Shown: positions 1 to 7,279 of the stretch, piece by piece
Numbering within the stretch: position 1 is the stretch's first letter
Layout: each line of letters opens with the position of its first letter
Origin: Cellulomonas sp.
Lineage (GTDB): Bacteria > Actinomycetota > Actinomycetes > Actinomycetales > Cellulomonadaceae
Assembly (NCBI GenBank): GCA_031178805.1
Contig: JAPSIJ010000063.1
Coordinates: forward strand, 1 to 9,962
DNA: 9,962 bases
Direction: 5' to 3'
Made by a program: the position numbers and the translations under genes
The notes under the pieces: generated by a model
Seen by the model: only the letters and a program-made list of their open reading frames with translations
Told to the model about the DNA's origin: nothing
Databases searched by the model: none

Positions 1-294
1 GGCCGGGCGCTGCGGGCGAGCGAGGTGTCGACGATCACGGCGGCCTCGGGCGCCGCGATCACCAAGCGCGCGGAGTCGCTGGTCCGCGCGGGGCTGGTCG
101 GCCGCGGGATCCCGCACCGGGACCGCCGGGGCGTGCTGCTGTCCCTCACCGACGAGGGCCGCGCCGCGGTGGACCGGCTGATGCCCGAGCACCTGGCCCG
201 GGAGGCGGACGCGCTCGCGGACCTCGACGCCGAGGAGGCCGAGCGGCTCGCCGCGCTGCTGTCCCGGGTGCTGCTGCGGGTCGAGGGCGCCTGA
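1..294 (+). CDS. MarR-family transcriptional regulator, C-terminal part (5' end outside window)
   Basis: The reading frame is open from base 1 to a TGA at 292-294, so the window holds only the last 97 codons. What remains is the second half of a winged helix-turn-helix domain. A recognition-helix region (SGAAITKRAESLVRAGLV) is followed by a wing carrying the DRRG turn and the LTDEGRAAVD strand/helix typical of MarR proteins. A final helix (residues running DLDAEEAERLAALLSRVLLRV) matches the C-terminal dimerisation helix. A GTG at 25 lies inside the conserved domain and is not the real start. Family members are dimeric repressors or activators that respond to small ligands, often phenolics or oxidants. 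Ligand and targets cannot be read here. The next gene starts 137 bp downstream behind its own candidate promoter, so cotranscription is doubtful. Confidence 0.88.
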   Translation, partial: GRALRASEVSTITAASGAAITKRAESLVRAGLVGRGIPHRDRRGVLLSLTDEGRAAVDRLMPEHLAREADALADLDAEEAERLAALLSRVLLRVEGA

Positions 295-308
295 CTCCGC
301 CGGCACGA

Positions 309-332
309 ACCGGGTGAAACCGTTCACCCGGT
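309..332. promoter_or_regulatory. Perfect 10-bp inverted repeat with 4-nt centre (operator or terminator stem)
   Basis: Arms ACCGGGTGAA (309-318) and TTCACCCGGT (323-332) are exact reverse complements around the centre ACCG. The element sits 14 bp after the MarR stop and just upstream of the candidate chemoreceptor promoter. It could be a 3' hairpin for the marR transcript, although no T-run follows, or a dimeric regulator's operator. The inner string GTGAAACCG (314-322) recurs at 4922-4930 ahead of the sugar importer operon. It resembles half-sites of LacI-type regulators in actinobacteria, which is my recollection of the family and not proof. Confidence 0.5.
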
Positions 333-338
333 CGGGGA

Positions 339-405
339 CGCTCCTCATCTGGGACCGAAGTCCCCCGATGGGAGCGACGTCACCGTCGGCGCGACCCCGG
401 CGCCG
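339..405 (+). other. Potential secondary structure in the chemoreceptor leader
   Basis: CGCTCC (339-344) can pair with GGAGCG (371-376), CATC (346-349) with GATG (367-370), and GGGAC (351-355) with GTCCC (360-364) around a CGAA loop. This gives 15 pairs with two small bulges. A second stem, CGGCGC (387-392) with GCGCCG (400-405), follows. I recognise no riboswitch family. In DNA this GC-rich, some pairing arises by chance, and the first stem overlaps the proposed promoter boxes and would lie mostly upstream of the transcript start. Confidence 0.3.
344..370 (+). promoter_or_regulatory. Candidate FliA/WhiG-type (sigma-28 family) promoter of the chemoreceptor gene
   Basis: CTCA at 344-347 is followed after 16 nt by CCCGAT at 364-369. 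This is close to the CTCA-N15-17-GCCGA(T/A) pattern I recall for FliA-family promoters in flagellated actinomycetes, with one mismatch in the -10 box. The site lies about 60 bp upstream of the chemoreceptor start. Motility-class sigma control of a chemoreceptor is biologically expected. The same bases also fall in an imperfect stem (339-376), so the match could be partly coincidental. Confidence 0.5.
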
Positions 406-431
406 CACGCCCCCGGCCCCGGAGAACCCAC

Positions 432-2537
432 GTGCCGCTGCCCCGCCTGCGCACCAGCCTGCGCGCCCAGCTCGTCGCCACCGGAGCCGGTGCCGTCGCC
501 GTCACCGCCGCCCTGCTCACCGCGGTCGGCGGCTGGCAGGTCGCGGGCCTCGCGCGGGACGCGGGCGCGGACGTCGACCGCCTGACCAGCGACTCGATGG
601 TGCAGACCACGCAGCAGGCGGTCACGCTCATCACGACGCAGGTCGCCACCGTGACGGACCGGATGGCCTCCGACCTGCGGGTCGCCCAGCAGACGCTGGA
701 CCAGGCCGGCCCGGTGTCGTTCGGCGCCCCCGAGGCGTGGACGGTCACGGACCAGACCAGCGGCGCGACGGAGGACGTCACGCTGCCGCAGCTGCTGGTC
801 GGCGGCACCTGGCTCGGCCGCACCACCGACCCGGCGACGCCGGTGCCGGTGGTCGACGACATCAGCACCCTGCTCGGCGCCTCCGTCACCGTGTTCCAGC
901 GGGTGAACGAGGAGGGCGACATGCTCCGCGTCGCCACGTCGGTCACCAACGCGGACGGCGACCGCGTGATCGGCACCGCGATCGGCGCGACGGCGGCCGA
1001 CGGCGCGCCGAACGCGGTGGTCTCCGCGCTGCTGGCCGGCGACGCCTACTACGGCACGGCGCAGGTGGTCGGCCGGCCGTTCGTCACCGCCTACGCCCCG
1101 CTGCTGGTGGGCGACGAGGTGGTCGGCGCGCTGTTCGTCGGCGTGCCGCAGACCGACGTCGACGAGCCGCTGCGGGCCGCGCTCGCCGAGGTGGCGGTCG
1201 GCACGGAGGGCTACCTGACGGTGGCCGACGCCGACGGCGCCTGGGTGGTGCCCCCGCCCGGGGCCGAGGCCGGCGACTCCGCCGCGCAGGTCGACGCCGA
1301 CGGCGACGCGTACGCCCCGCGGCTGGTCGAGGCCGCCGCCGGGCTCGGCGAGGGCGAGACCGCCGTGCAGCGGGTCGACCTCGGCGACGCCGGGGCGGCG
1401 TCCGTGCAGCTGGCCCGGTACGCCCCCTGGGGCTGGACCGTCGCGGCGTGGGGGTTCGACGCCGAGCTGCGGGCCGTGTCCACCGAGCTCGCCGCGGGGT
1501 CCCGCACGCTGATGGTGACGCTGCTCGTGGTCGGGCTCGTCGTGGCCCTGCTGGCCGTGGCCCTGGTCGTGTGGATCTCCGGCCGCGTCGTCGGCCGGGT
1601 GGGCCGGCTGACCGGGGCGCTGCGCCGGGTCGCCGACCGGGACCTGTCCGTGGAGGTCCGCGGGGAGGGCGCCGACGAGATCGGCGTGATGGGCACCGCG
1701 CTGGGCGAGGCGATCGACGCGATGCGCGCCGCCCTCACGCGGATGCAGCAGGGCGCCGAGGCCGTCCGCAGCACCGCGGGCCGGCTCGACGGGTCGTCCG
1801 GCACGCTGGAGGAGGCGGCCGGCCGCACGGTGTCCCGCGCCGAGGGCGCCGCCGGCTCCGCGTCGGTGGTGAGCACCGAGGTGCAGACCGTGACCGCGGC
1901 CATGACCGAGATGCGCGCGTCCATCGAGTCCGTCGCGCAGGACGTGACGTCCGCGTCCGGCGAGGCCGCGCAGGCCGTGGGCATCACCGCCGAGGCCGCC
2001 ACCGCCGCCGACCGGCTCGCGGCGTCCACGTCGCAGATCGCCGCCGTGCTGGACACCGTGACCACGATCGCCAGCCAGACCCACCTGCTGGCCCTGAACG
2101 CCAGCATCGAGGCCGCCCGGGCCGGCGCCGCGGGGGCCGGGTTCGCCGTCGTCGCCGGCGAGGTGAAGGACCTGGCGCAGCAGACCTCGACCGCCATCGG
2201 CACCATCGCGCCGGTCCTCGAGGCCGTCACCCGGGACGCCGCGGACGTGCAGGCGTCGGTCGGCCGGATCTCCCAGGCGGTCACCACCGTGGACGAGCTG
2301 CAGGGCGCCGTGTCCGCGGTCGTCGAGCAGCAGAGCGCCACCACGTCGGAGATCGAGCGCAACCTCGTCGTCGCGGCGGAGAGCACCAGCGACATCGCGG
2401 GCAGCGCCGCCGACGTGGCGCAGGCCGCGGGGCAGGCGTTCGACGGCGCTGCCGAGGTGCGGCAGGCCGTGGTGACCCTGGCGGACGTCGCCGCGGAGCT
2501 CGCGCGCGGCGCGGACGAGTTCACGCTCGCGCGCTGA
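432..2537 (+). CDS. Methyl-accepting chemotaxis protein with Cache_3-Cache_2 type sensor
   Basis: Membrane chemoreceptor that would sense an external small molecule and control CheA through CheW. It has 701 residues. A short basic N-terminus is followed by TM1 (about 13-33), an external sensor (about 36-358), TM2 (about 360-382), a HAMP domain (about 383-435) and a cytoplasmic signalling coiled coil to the C-terminus. The sensor contains the LLGASVTVFQRV and DMLRVATSV blocks, a VVGALFVGVP strand and a later VGTEGYLTVADADG strand. Together these are typical of the fused Cache_3-Cache_2 domain. The hairpin tip is residues 546-582 (IASQTHLLALNASIEAARAG and onward). The GTG start at 432 is preceded by GGAGAA at 421-426 with 5 nt spacing. 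Tip residues that are usually Asn, Glu and Arg/Lys are His551, Ala566 and Ala569. No C-terminal CheR-docking pentapeptide is seen. The ligand is unknown. Confidence 0.95.
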   Translation: MPLPRLRTSLRAQLVATGAGAVAVTAALLTAVGGWQVAGLARDAGADVDRLTSDSMVQTTQQAVTLITTQVATVTDRMASDLRVAQQTLDQAGPVSFGAPEAWTVTDQTSGATEDVTLPQLLVGGTWLGRTTDPATPVPVVDDISTLLGASVTVFQRVNEEGDMLRVATSVTNADGDRVIGTAIGATAADGAPNAVVSALLAGDAYYGTAQVVGRPFVTAYAPLLVGDEVVGALFVGVPQTDVDEPLRAALAEVAVGTEGYLTVADADGAWVVPPPGAEAGDSAAQVDADGDAYAPRLVEAAAGLGEGETAVQRVDLGDAGAASVQLARYAPWGWTVAAWGFDAELRAVSTELAAGSRTLMVTLLVVGLVVALLAVALVVWISGRVVGRVGRLTGALRRVADRDLSVEVRGEGADEIGVMGTALGEAIDAMRAALTRMQQGAEAVRSTAGRLDGSSGTLEEAAGRTVSRAEGAAGSASVVSTEVQTVTAAMTEMRASIESVAQDVTSASGEAAQAVGITAEAATAADRLAASTSQIAAVLDTVTTIASQTHLLALNASIEAARAGAAGAGFAVVAGEVKDLAQQTSTAIGTIAPVLEAVTRDAADVQASVGRISQAVTTVDELQGAVSAVVEQQSATTSEIERNLVVAAESTSDIAGSAADVAQAAGQAFDGAAEVRQAVVTLADVAAELARGADEFTLAR

Positions 2538-2567
2538 CCGACCGGACGCCGGCGGGGCGGCCCGGGG

Positions 2568-2610
2568 CGGCCCGGGGGCGGACGGCGCGCGCCGACCGCC
2601 CCCGGGGCCG
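2568..2610. terminator. GC-rich inverted repeat between convergent genes, possible bidirectional terminator
   Basis: The 77-bp gap between the chemoreceptor and fumC stops is almost pure G+C. The arm at 2568-2581 (CGGCCCGGGGGCGG) pairs with 2596-2610 (CCGCCCCCGGGGCCG) apart from one bulged base, with a 14-nt loop. Its place between two converging genes suits a shared terminator. There is no T-tract on either side, which is common in actinobacteria but removes the best supporting evidence. Confidence 0.4.
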
Positions 2611-2614
2611 TCGC

Positions 2615-4027
2615 TCAGCCCTTCGGGCGGGTCATGCTCAGCAGGTCCAGGGCCTCGTCCAGCTGGGCCTCGGTGACCTCGCCCCGCTCGACGTAGCCGA
2701 GCGCCACCACCGCGTCCCGGACCGTGATGCCCTCGGCGACGGCGTGCTTGGCGATCTTCGCCGCCGCCTCGTAGCCGATCACCCGGTTCAGCGGGGTGAC
2801 GATCGACGGCGAGGACCCGGCGTACGCCCGGCCGCGCTCGACGTCGACCTCGATGCCGTCCACCGTGCGGTCGGCGAGCACCCGGCAGGCGGCCGCGAGC
2901 AGCCGCTCGGACTCCAGCACCGCCTGGCCCATCACGGGGATCTGCACGTTGAGCTCGAACGAGCCGCTGGCCCCGGCCCACGCGACGGTGGCGTCGTTGC
3001 CGACCACGCGGGCGGCGACCATCAGCACCGCCTCGGGGATCACCGGGTTCACCTTGCCCGGCATGATCGACGAGCCCGGCTGCAGGTCGGGGATCCGGAT
3101 CTCGCCGAGGCCGGTGTTCGGGCCGGAGCCCATCCAGCGCAGGTCGTTGCAGATCTTGGTCAGGCTGACCGCGATCGTCCGCAGCGCGCCGGACAGCTCG
3201 ACCAGCCCGTCCCGGGCGCCCTGCGCCTCGAAGTGGTCCCGCGCCTCGGTCAGCGGCAGGCCGGTGTCCTCGGCGAGCAGGGCGATCACGCGCTGCGGGA
3301 AGCCCGCGGGGGTGTTGATGCCGGTGCCGACCGCGGTGCCGCCCAGGGGCACCTCGGCGACCCGGGGGAGGGCCGCCTGCACCCGCTCCACGCCGCGGCG
3401 CACGGCGGCCGCGTAGCCGCCGAACTCCTGGCCGAACGTCACCGGGGTGGCGTCCATCAGGTGGGTGCGGCCCGCCTTGACGTCGCCGGCGTGCCGCTCG
3501 GCGAGCCGCTCCAGCGACGCCGCGAGGTGCTCCAGCGCCGGCACCAGGTCGTTGACCGCGCCGTCGGTGGCGGCGACGTGCACGGACGTCGGGAACACGT
3601 CGTTGGAGGACTGCGAGGCGTTCACGTGGTCGTTCGGGTGCACGTCGGTGCCGGACGCCCGGGTGGCGAGCGTGGCCAGCACCTCGTTCATGTTCATGTT
3701 CGAGGACGTGCCCGAGCCGGTCTGGTAGACGTCCACCGGGAAGTGCGCGTCGTGCCGGCCCTCGGCGACCTCGTCGGCCGCGGCGGCGATCGCGTCCGCG
3801 ATGCCGGCGTCGAGGATGCCGAGCTCGGCGTTGGCGCGGGCGGCGGCCTTCTTGATCCGGGCGAGGGCGGCGAGGTGGCCGCGCTCCAGGGTCGTCCCGC
3901 TGATCGGGAAGTTCTCCACCGCGCGCTGGGTCTGGGCGCGGTACAGGGCGGCGGCGGGGACGCGGACCTCACCCATGGTGTCGTGCTCGGTGCGGTACTG
4001 GACGGCGTCGTCGGCGTGCAGGCTCAT
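2615..4027 (-). CDS. fumC: Class II fumarate hydratase (fumarase C)
   Basis: Reversibly hydrates fumarate to L-malate in the TCA cycle; it is cytosolic and homotetrameric in this family. The 470-residue length fits class II fumarases. Visible family signatures include the GSGTSSNMNMNEV block, the GRTHLMDATP segment with the active-site His at about 189, and the GSSIMPGKVNP signature at 318-328. The signature's mobile SS loop supplies the catalytic Ser (Ser319). The N-terminal EHDTMGEVRVPA and AQTQRAVENFPISG segments distinguish it from aspartase and argininosuccinate lyase relatives. I chose the ATG at 4027 because AGGA lies 8 nt upstream. An in-frame ATG at 4036 would add three residues but has poorer ribosome-binding spacing. 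The gene lies 87 bp downstream of the carbonic anhydrase gene on the same strand, and its 3' end faces the chemoreceptor gene. Confidence 0.96.
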   Translation of the reverse strand: MSLHADDAVQYRTEHDTMGEVRVPAAALYRAQTQRAVENFPISGTTLERGHLAALARIKKAAARANAELGILDAGIADAIAAAADEVAEGRHDAHFPVDVYQTGSGTSSNMNMNEVLATLATRASGTDVHPNDHVNASQSSNDVFPTSVHVAATDGAVNDLVPALEHLAASLERLAERHAGDVKAGRTHLMDATPVTFGQEFGGYAAAVRRGVERVQAALPRVAEVPLGGTAVGTGINTPAGFPQRVIALLAEDTGLPLTEARDHFEAQGARDGLVELSGALRTIAVSLTKICNDLRWMGSGPNTGLGEIRIPDLQPGSSIMPGKVNPVIPEAVLMVAARVVGNDATVAWAGASGSFELNVQIPVMGQAVLESERLLAAACRVLADRTVDGIEVDVERGRAYAGSSPSIVTPLNRVIGYEAAAKIAKHAVAEGITVRDAVVALGYVERGEVTEAQLDEALDLLSMTRPKG

Positions 4028-4114
4028 GCGCCGCATCCTGCCACCCGCCGGTGACCGGCGCGTGCGCGTCGGCCCCGGCGGGCGCCGGGTGCGTCGGGTC
4101 GGTTCCCGGCCGCG

Positions 4115-4780
4115 TCAGGCGCGGACCGGGGTCTCCCCGACCTCGCCGACCGCCGAGGTCAGCCGCGCGTTGCCGTCGGCGAGCGTGTACTCGACGCCGA
4201 CCACCGCGCACCGGCCCTCCTCGACCGCCTCGGCCAGCGTCACCGAGTACGACCGCAGCATGTCGACGGTGTGCCGGACGTGCTCGTGGCCGAGCTCGGC
4301 GGGGTCGACGGTGCCGATGTCCTTGGGCCGGCCGTGCGCGTCGGGCCCGTGGGCGAGCGAGACGATGGACGGGATCACGCGGTCCACCACGGCGCGCACG
4401 AAGCCGCGCGGCAGCTCGCCGGTGGTCAGCGCGGCGGTGGCGGCCGCGACGGCGCCGCAGGAGTCGTGCCCGAGCACGACCACGAGCGAGGCGCCCAGCA
4501 CCTCCACGCCGTACTCGATGGAGCCGATCACCGTGGTGTCGAGCACGTGCCCGGCGGTGCGGACCACGAACACGTCGCCGAGGCCCTGGTCGAAGATGAT
4601 CTCGGCCGCGACCCGGCTGTCCGAGCAGCCGAACACCACGGCGAACGGGTGCTGCTCGGCCTGCACCTCGGCGCGGCGCTCGAAGCCCTGCGAGGGGTGC
4701 TCCATCTCGCCGCGGACGAACCGGTCGTTGCCCGCCCGGAGCGCGGCCCAGGCCTCGGCGGGGGTGGTCACGTGCGTCAT
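4115..4780 (-). CDS. Beta-class carbonic anhydrase
   Basis: Zinc enzyme interconverting CO2 and bicarbonate in the cytoplasm, supplying bicarbonate to carboxylases. The 221-residue protein has the beta-class zinc site: CSDSR (Cys52, Asp54, Arg56) and GHDSCG (His105, Cys108). The conserved stretch FVVRTAGHV and the strand IEYGVEVLGASLVVVLGH lie between them. The N-terminus (AWAALRAGNDRFV) is the usual helical start of the family. I place the start at the ATG ending at 4780, with a GGGGG run just upstream. The frame stays open beyond that, but an extension would overlap the promoter and start of the divergent importer operon and adds no family sequence. fumC follows 87 bp downstream, so the two may form one transcript. 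The 87-bp gap contains a small CGCCGGT-g-ACCGGCG hairpin (4046-4060). Confidence 0.94.
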   Translation of the reverse strand: MTHVTTPAEAWAALRAGNDRFVRGEMEHPSQGFERRAEVQAEQHPFAVVFGCSDSRVAAEIIFDQGLGDVFVVRTAGHVLDTTVIGSIEYGVEVLGASLVVVLGHDSCGAVAAATAALTTGELPRGFVRAVVDRVIPSIVSLAHGPDAHGRPKDIGTVDPAELGHEHVRHTVDMLRSYSVTLAEAVEEGRCAVVGVEYTLADGNARLTSAVGEVGETPVRA

Positions 4781-4979
4781 GCCCCCATGGTGGCACCCCG
4801 CGCCGGGTGCTCCGCCACCGGCGTCCACCGCAGCGGGCCCGCCGTGCCGGTCGGGGTGCGGCCGGCGCGCCGCTCCGGTGGCAGAGCCGCGCCGGGCGGT
4901 GTAGCCCTGGGTGTGGAAACTGTGAAACCGCTCGTGACGGCCCTGCGGGACCGCCCCGGGCGACGACGTCGGGAGAGCA
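4781..4979. promoter_or_regulatory. Divergent intergenic region with candidate operator for the sugar importer operon
   Basis: These 199 bp separate the minus-strand carbonic anhydrase gene from the plus-strand importer operon, so promoters for both must lie here. The only AT-rich island is 4911-4930. It contains the near-direct repeat TGTGGAAAC (4912-4920) and TGTGAAACC (4921-4929). GTGAAACCG at 4922-4930 is identical to the core of the palindrome at 314-322. This suits a LacI-type sugar-responsive repressor site, but the second half-site is not clean. A GCGGGCCCGC palindrome lies at 4833-4842. I see no convincing -35/-10 pair on either strand. The ribosome-binding site GGGAGAG at 4971-4977 serves the next gene. 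Confidence 0.4.
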
Positions 4980-6278
4980 GTGGGCACGCGCAGACGGTCG
5001 AGGGTGATCGCGGGGACGGCGGTGGTCGCGCTGGCGGCGGGCCTCGGCGCCTGCGCGCCCGCCGACGACACCCCGGTCCTCACCTGGTACACGAACCCGG
5101 ACGCCGGCGGTCAGGCGCTCCTGGCGCAGCAGTGCACCCAGGAGGCGGGCGGCGCCTACCGGATCGAGGTCTCCGTGCTGCCGCGCGAGGCCAGCTCCCA
5201 GCGCGAGCAGCTCGCCCGCCGCCTCGCCGCGAAGGACTCGTCCATCGACCTGATGAGCCTGGACCCGCCGTTCATCCCCGAGCTGGCCAACGCCGGCTTC
5301 CTGGCGCCGGTGCCCGAGGACGTCGCCGAGGAGGTCAGCCAGGACGTCGCCGAGGGCGCCCTGCTCGGGGCCTCGTGGGGCGACGAGCTGGTGACCGTGC
5401 CGTTCTGGGCCAACACGCAGCTGCTCTGGTACAAGAAGTCGGTCGCCGAGGCGGCCGGGCTCGACCCCGCCACGACGCCCGTCACCTGGGACCAGGTGAT
5501 CGGCGCCGCGCGCGACCAGGACCTCACGCTCGGCGTGCAGGGCATCAAGGCCGAGGCGTACACCGTGTGGATCAACGCGCTGGTGGAGTCCGCGGGCGGG
5601 CACGTCGTCGAGACCCCGGAGGCCGCCGCCGAGGACGTCGAGCTCGGGCTCGAGTCGGAGGCCGGTCAGGAGGCCGCGCGGATCATCGCCGAGATCGGCG
5701 CCGACGGGCTCGGCGGCGCCGGCCTGCCCACGCAGGACGAGAACGCGTCGCTGTCGCAGTTCCAGGGGGACAGCGGCTCGTTCATGGTCAACTGGCCGTT
5801 CGTCTGGCCGGCGATGCAGGGCGCGGTCGAGGACGGCACGCTCGAGCAGTCGTTCCTCGACGACGTCGGCTGGGCCGTGTACCCGCAGGTGGTGGAGGGC
5901 GAGGACGCCGCGCCGCCGTACGGCGGGATCAACCTCGGCGTCGGCGCGTTCAGCCGGCACGTGGACGAGGCCTACGAGGCCGCCGCCTGCATCGTCCGCC
6001 CCGAGAACCAGGCGGCCTACTTCGTCTCGGACGGCAACCCGCCCGCCAGCACCGTCGCCTACGACGACCCCGAGGTGCAGGAGACGTTCCCGATGGCGGA
6101 CGTCATCCGGCAGTCGCTGGAGCAGGCGGCGCCCCGCCCGCAGACCCCGTACTACAACGAGGTGTCCCAGGGGCTGCAGGAGACCTGGCACGCCCCGCGC
6201 GACGTCGACCCCGGGTCCACGCCGCAGCAGGCCACCGACTTCATCGTCGCCGTGCTCCGAGGGGAGCGGTTGCTGTGA
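4980..6278 (+). CDS. lpqY: LpqY-like sugar ABC transporter substrate-binding lipoprotein (probably trehalose or a related disaccharide)
   Basis: Extracellular binding protein anchored by lipid, delivering sugar to the two permeases encoded next. The 432-residue protein has an Arg-rich N-terminus, a hydrophobic stretch and a lipobox (LGAC) with the acylated Cys at 25. The mature part is a family 1 solute-binding protein. It resembles mycobacterial LpqY along its length. Shared blocks include LPREASSQREQLARRLAAKD, ANTQLLWY, VNWPFVW, GGINLGVGAFSRH and the MADVIRQSLEQAAPRPQTPYY region. The GTG start at 4980 follows GGGAGAG. The stop overlaps the sugA start by 4 nt (GTGA), giving translational coupling. 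LpqY binds trehalose in mycobacteria. The substrate here could be another alpha-glucoside, because I cannot verify the ligand-contacting residues by eye. Confidence 0.88.
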   Translation: MGTRRRSRVIAGTAVVALAAGLGACAPADDTPVLTWYTNPDAGGQALLAQQCTQEAGGAYRIEVSVLPREASSQREQLARRLAAKDSSIDLMSLDPPFIPELANAGFLAPVPEDVAEEVSQDVAEGALLGASWGDELVTVPFWANTQLLWYKKSVAEAAGLDPATTPVTWDQVIGAARDQDLTLGVQGIKAEAYTVWINALVESAGGHVVETPEAAAEDVELGLESEAGQEAARIIAEIGADGLGGAGLPTQDENASLSQFQGDSGSFMVNWPFVWPAMQGAVEDGTLEQSFLDDVGWAVYPQVVEGEDAAPPYGGINLGVGAFSRHVDEAYEAAACIVRPENQAAYFVSDGNPPASTVAYDDPEVQETFPMADVIRQSLEQAAPRPQTPYYNEVSQGLQETWHAPRDVDPGSTPQQATDFIVAVLRGERLL

Positions 6279-7279
6279 GTACCGAGATCACGGGCGCCAC
6301 GTCGGGCGTCGCCTCGCGCAGCACGACGGGCGCCGGTCCGGACCGCGGCGCGCCCGCCGGGCCCGGGGGCAGGCCGCGCAGGAGCGACCGGGCGCGCGCC
6401 GAGGCGCGGCTCGGCTGGCTGCTCGCCGGACCGGCCTTCGTGGTGATGCTCGCCGTCACCGCGTACCCGATCCTGCAGGCCGTCTACGAGTCGCTGTTCC
6501 GCAACCGGCTCACCGCGCCGGACGACCGGGCGTTCATCGGGCTCGGCAACTACGGCGTCATCCTGGGCGACCCGGTGTTCTGGAAGAGCCTCGGGGTGAC
6601 CACCGGCATCATGCTGGTCACGGTGGCCGTCGAGCTGGTGCTCGGCTTCGCCCTCGCCCTGATCATGCACAAGGCCGTGACGCAGCTGCGCGGGCTGCTG
6701 CGCACCGCGATCCTCGTGCCCTACGGGATCATCACGGTGGTCTCCGCGTTCGCGTGGTTCTACGCGTTCAGCATCGACTCCGGCTACGTGAACCAGTGGT
6801 TCGACTGGGTCCCCGGCATCAGCCCCGACCTGAACTGGTTCGCCGGGACGTGGACCAGCCTGTTCGTGATCATCGCGTCCGAGGTCTGGAAGACGACGCC
6901 GTTCATCTCGCTGCTGCTGCTCGCCGGGCTGGCGCAGGTCCCCTCCGACCTGGAGGAGGCCGCGCAGGTCGACGGCGCCACCTGGTGGCAGCGGATGAAG
7001 CGCGTCGTCCTGCCGAACATGAAGGCCGCGATCATGGTCGCCGTCCTGTTCCGCGCGCTCGACGCGTTCCGCATCTTCGACAACGTCTTCATCATGACGA
7101 ACGGCGCGAACGACACCACGGTGCTCTCGCTGCTGGCCTACCGGACGTCGATCGGCCGGCTGGAGATCGGGCTCGGGTCCGCCATCTCCGTGCTGCTGTT
7201 CGTGTGCGTCCTGATCATCTGCTTCATCGCCATCAAGATCTTCAAGGTCGACCTGGCCGGGGCACGGGGGGAGAAGTGA
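6275..7279 (+). CDS. sugA: SugA-like sugar ABC transporter permease (MalF-type)
   Basis: One of two inner-membrane channel subunits of the importer. It has 334 residues. A cytoplasmic Gly/Arg/Pro-rich tail of about 45 residues is followed by a first membrane span (LLAGPAFVVMLAVTAYPIL), then five more spans. The EAA loop, EEAAQVDGATWWQRMKRVVLPN, begins at about residue 227 and contacts the ATPase. GTG at 6275 is the start: it overlaps the lpqY stop and has GGGGAG at 6261-6266. The longer upstream frame is only the antisense/alternate frame of lpqY. The stop overlaps the sugB ATG by one base (TGATG). The pair resembles the MalFG/SugAB class of CUT1 sugar importers. Confidence 0.9.
   Translation: MSTEITGATSGVASRSTTGAGPDRGAPAGPGGRPRRSDRARAEARLGWLLAGPAFVVMLAVTAYPILQAVYESLFRNRLTAPDDRAFIGLGNYGVILGDPVFWKSLGVTTGIMLVTVAVELVLGFALALIMHKAVTQLRGLLRTAILVPYGIITVVSAFAWFYAFSIDSGYVNQWFDWVPGISPDLNWFAGTWTSLFVIIASEVWKTTPFISLLLLAGLAQVPSDLEEAAQVDGATWWQRMKRVVLPNMKAAIMVAVLFRALDAFRIFDNVFIMTNGANDTTVLSLLAYRTSIGRLEIGLGSAISVLLFVCVLIICFIAIKIFKVDLAGARGEK

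Noticed and set aside
305..431. c-di-GMP-I (GEMM) riboswitch before the chemoreceptor, a common place for one
   Set aside because: The leader lacks the conserved GCAAAGC-type core and receptor features; I only see simple stems.
314..4054. A 1246-codon plus-strand open frame
   Set aside because: It crosses the chemoreceptor gene in another frame and then runs antisense through fumC. Its product is Arg/Gly/Ala-rich low complexity with no family signature, a usual artefact of very high GC where stop codons are rare.
4781..5092. Longer N-terminus for carbonic anhydrase
   Set aside because: The frame stays open upstream, but the extra residues are unlike the family. They would overlap the divergent operon's start region, while the ATG at 4780 gives a normal length.
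3969..6191. A 740-codon minus-strand open frame antisense to the binding protein and overlapping carbonic anhydrase
   Set aside because: The translation is low-complexity Arg/Gly/Ala/His sequence. Both overlapped genes have clear family motifs in their own frames.
4271..6274. Upstream extension of the sugA frame to about 1000 codons
   Set aside because: The extension is the alternate frame over lpqY and antisense to carbonic anhydrase. The GTG at 6275 with a ribosome-binding site and stop overlap gives a normal permease length.
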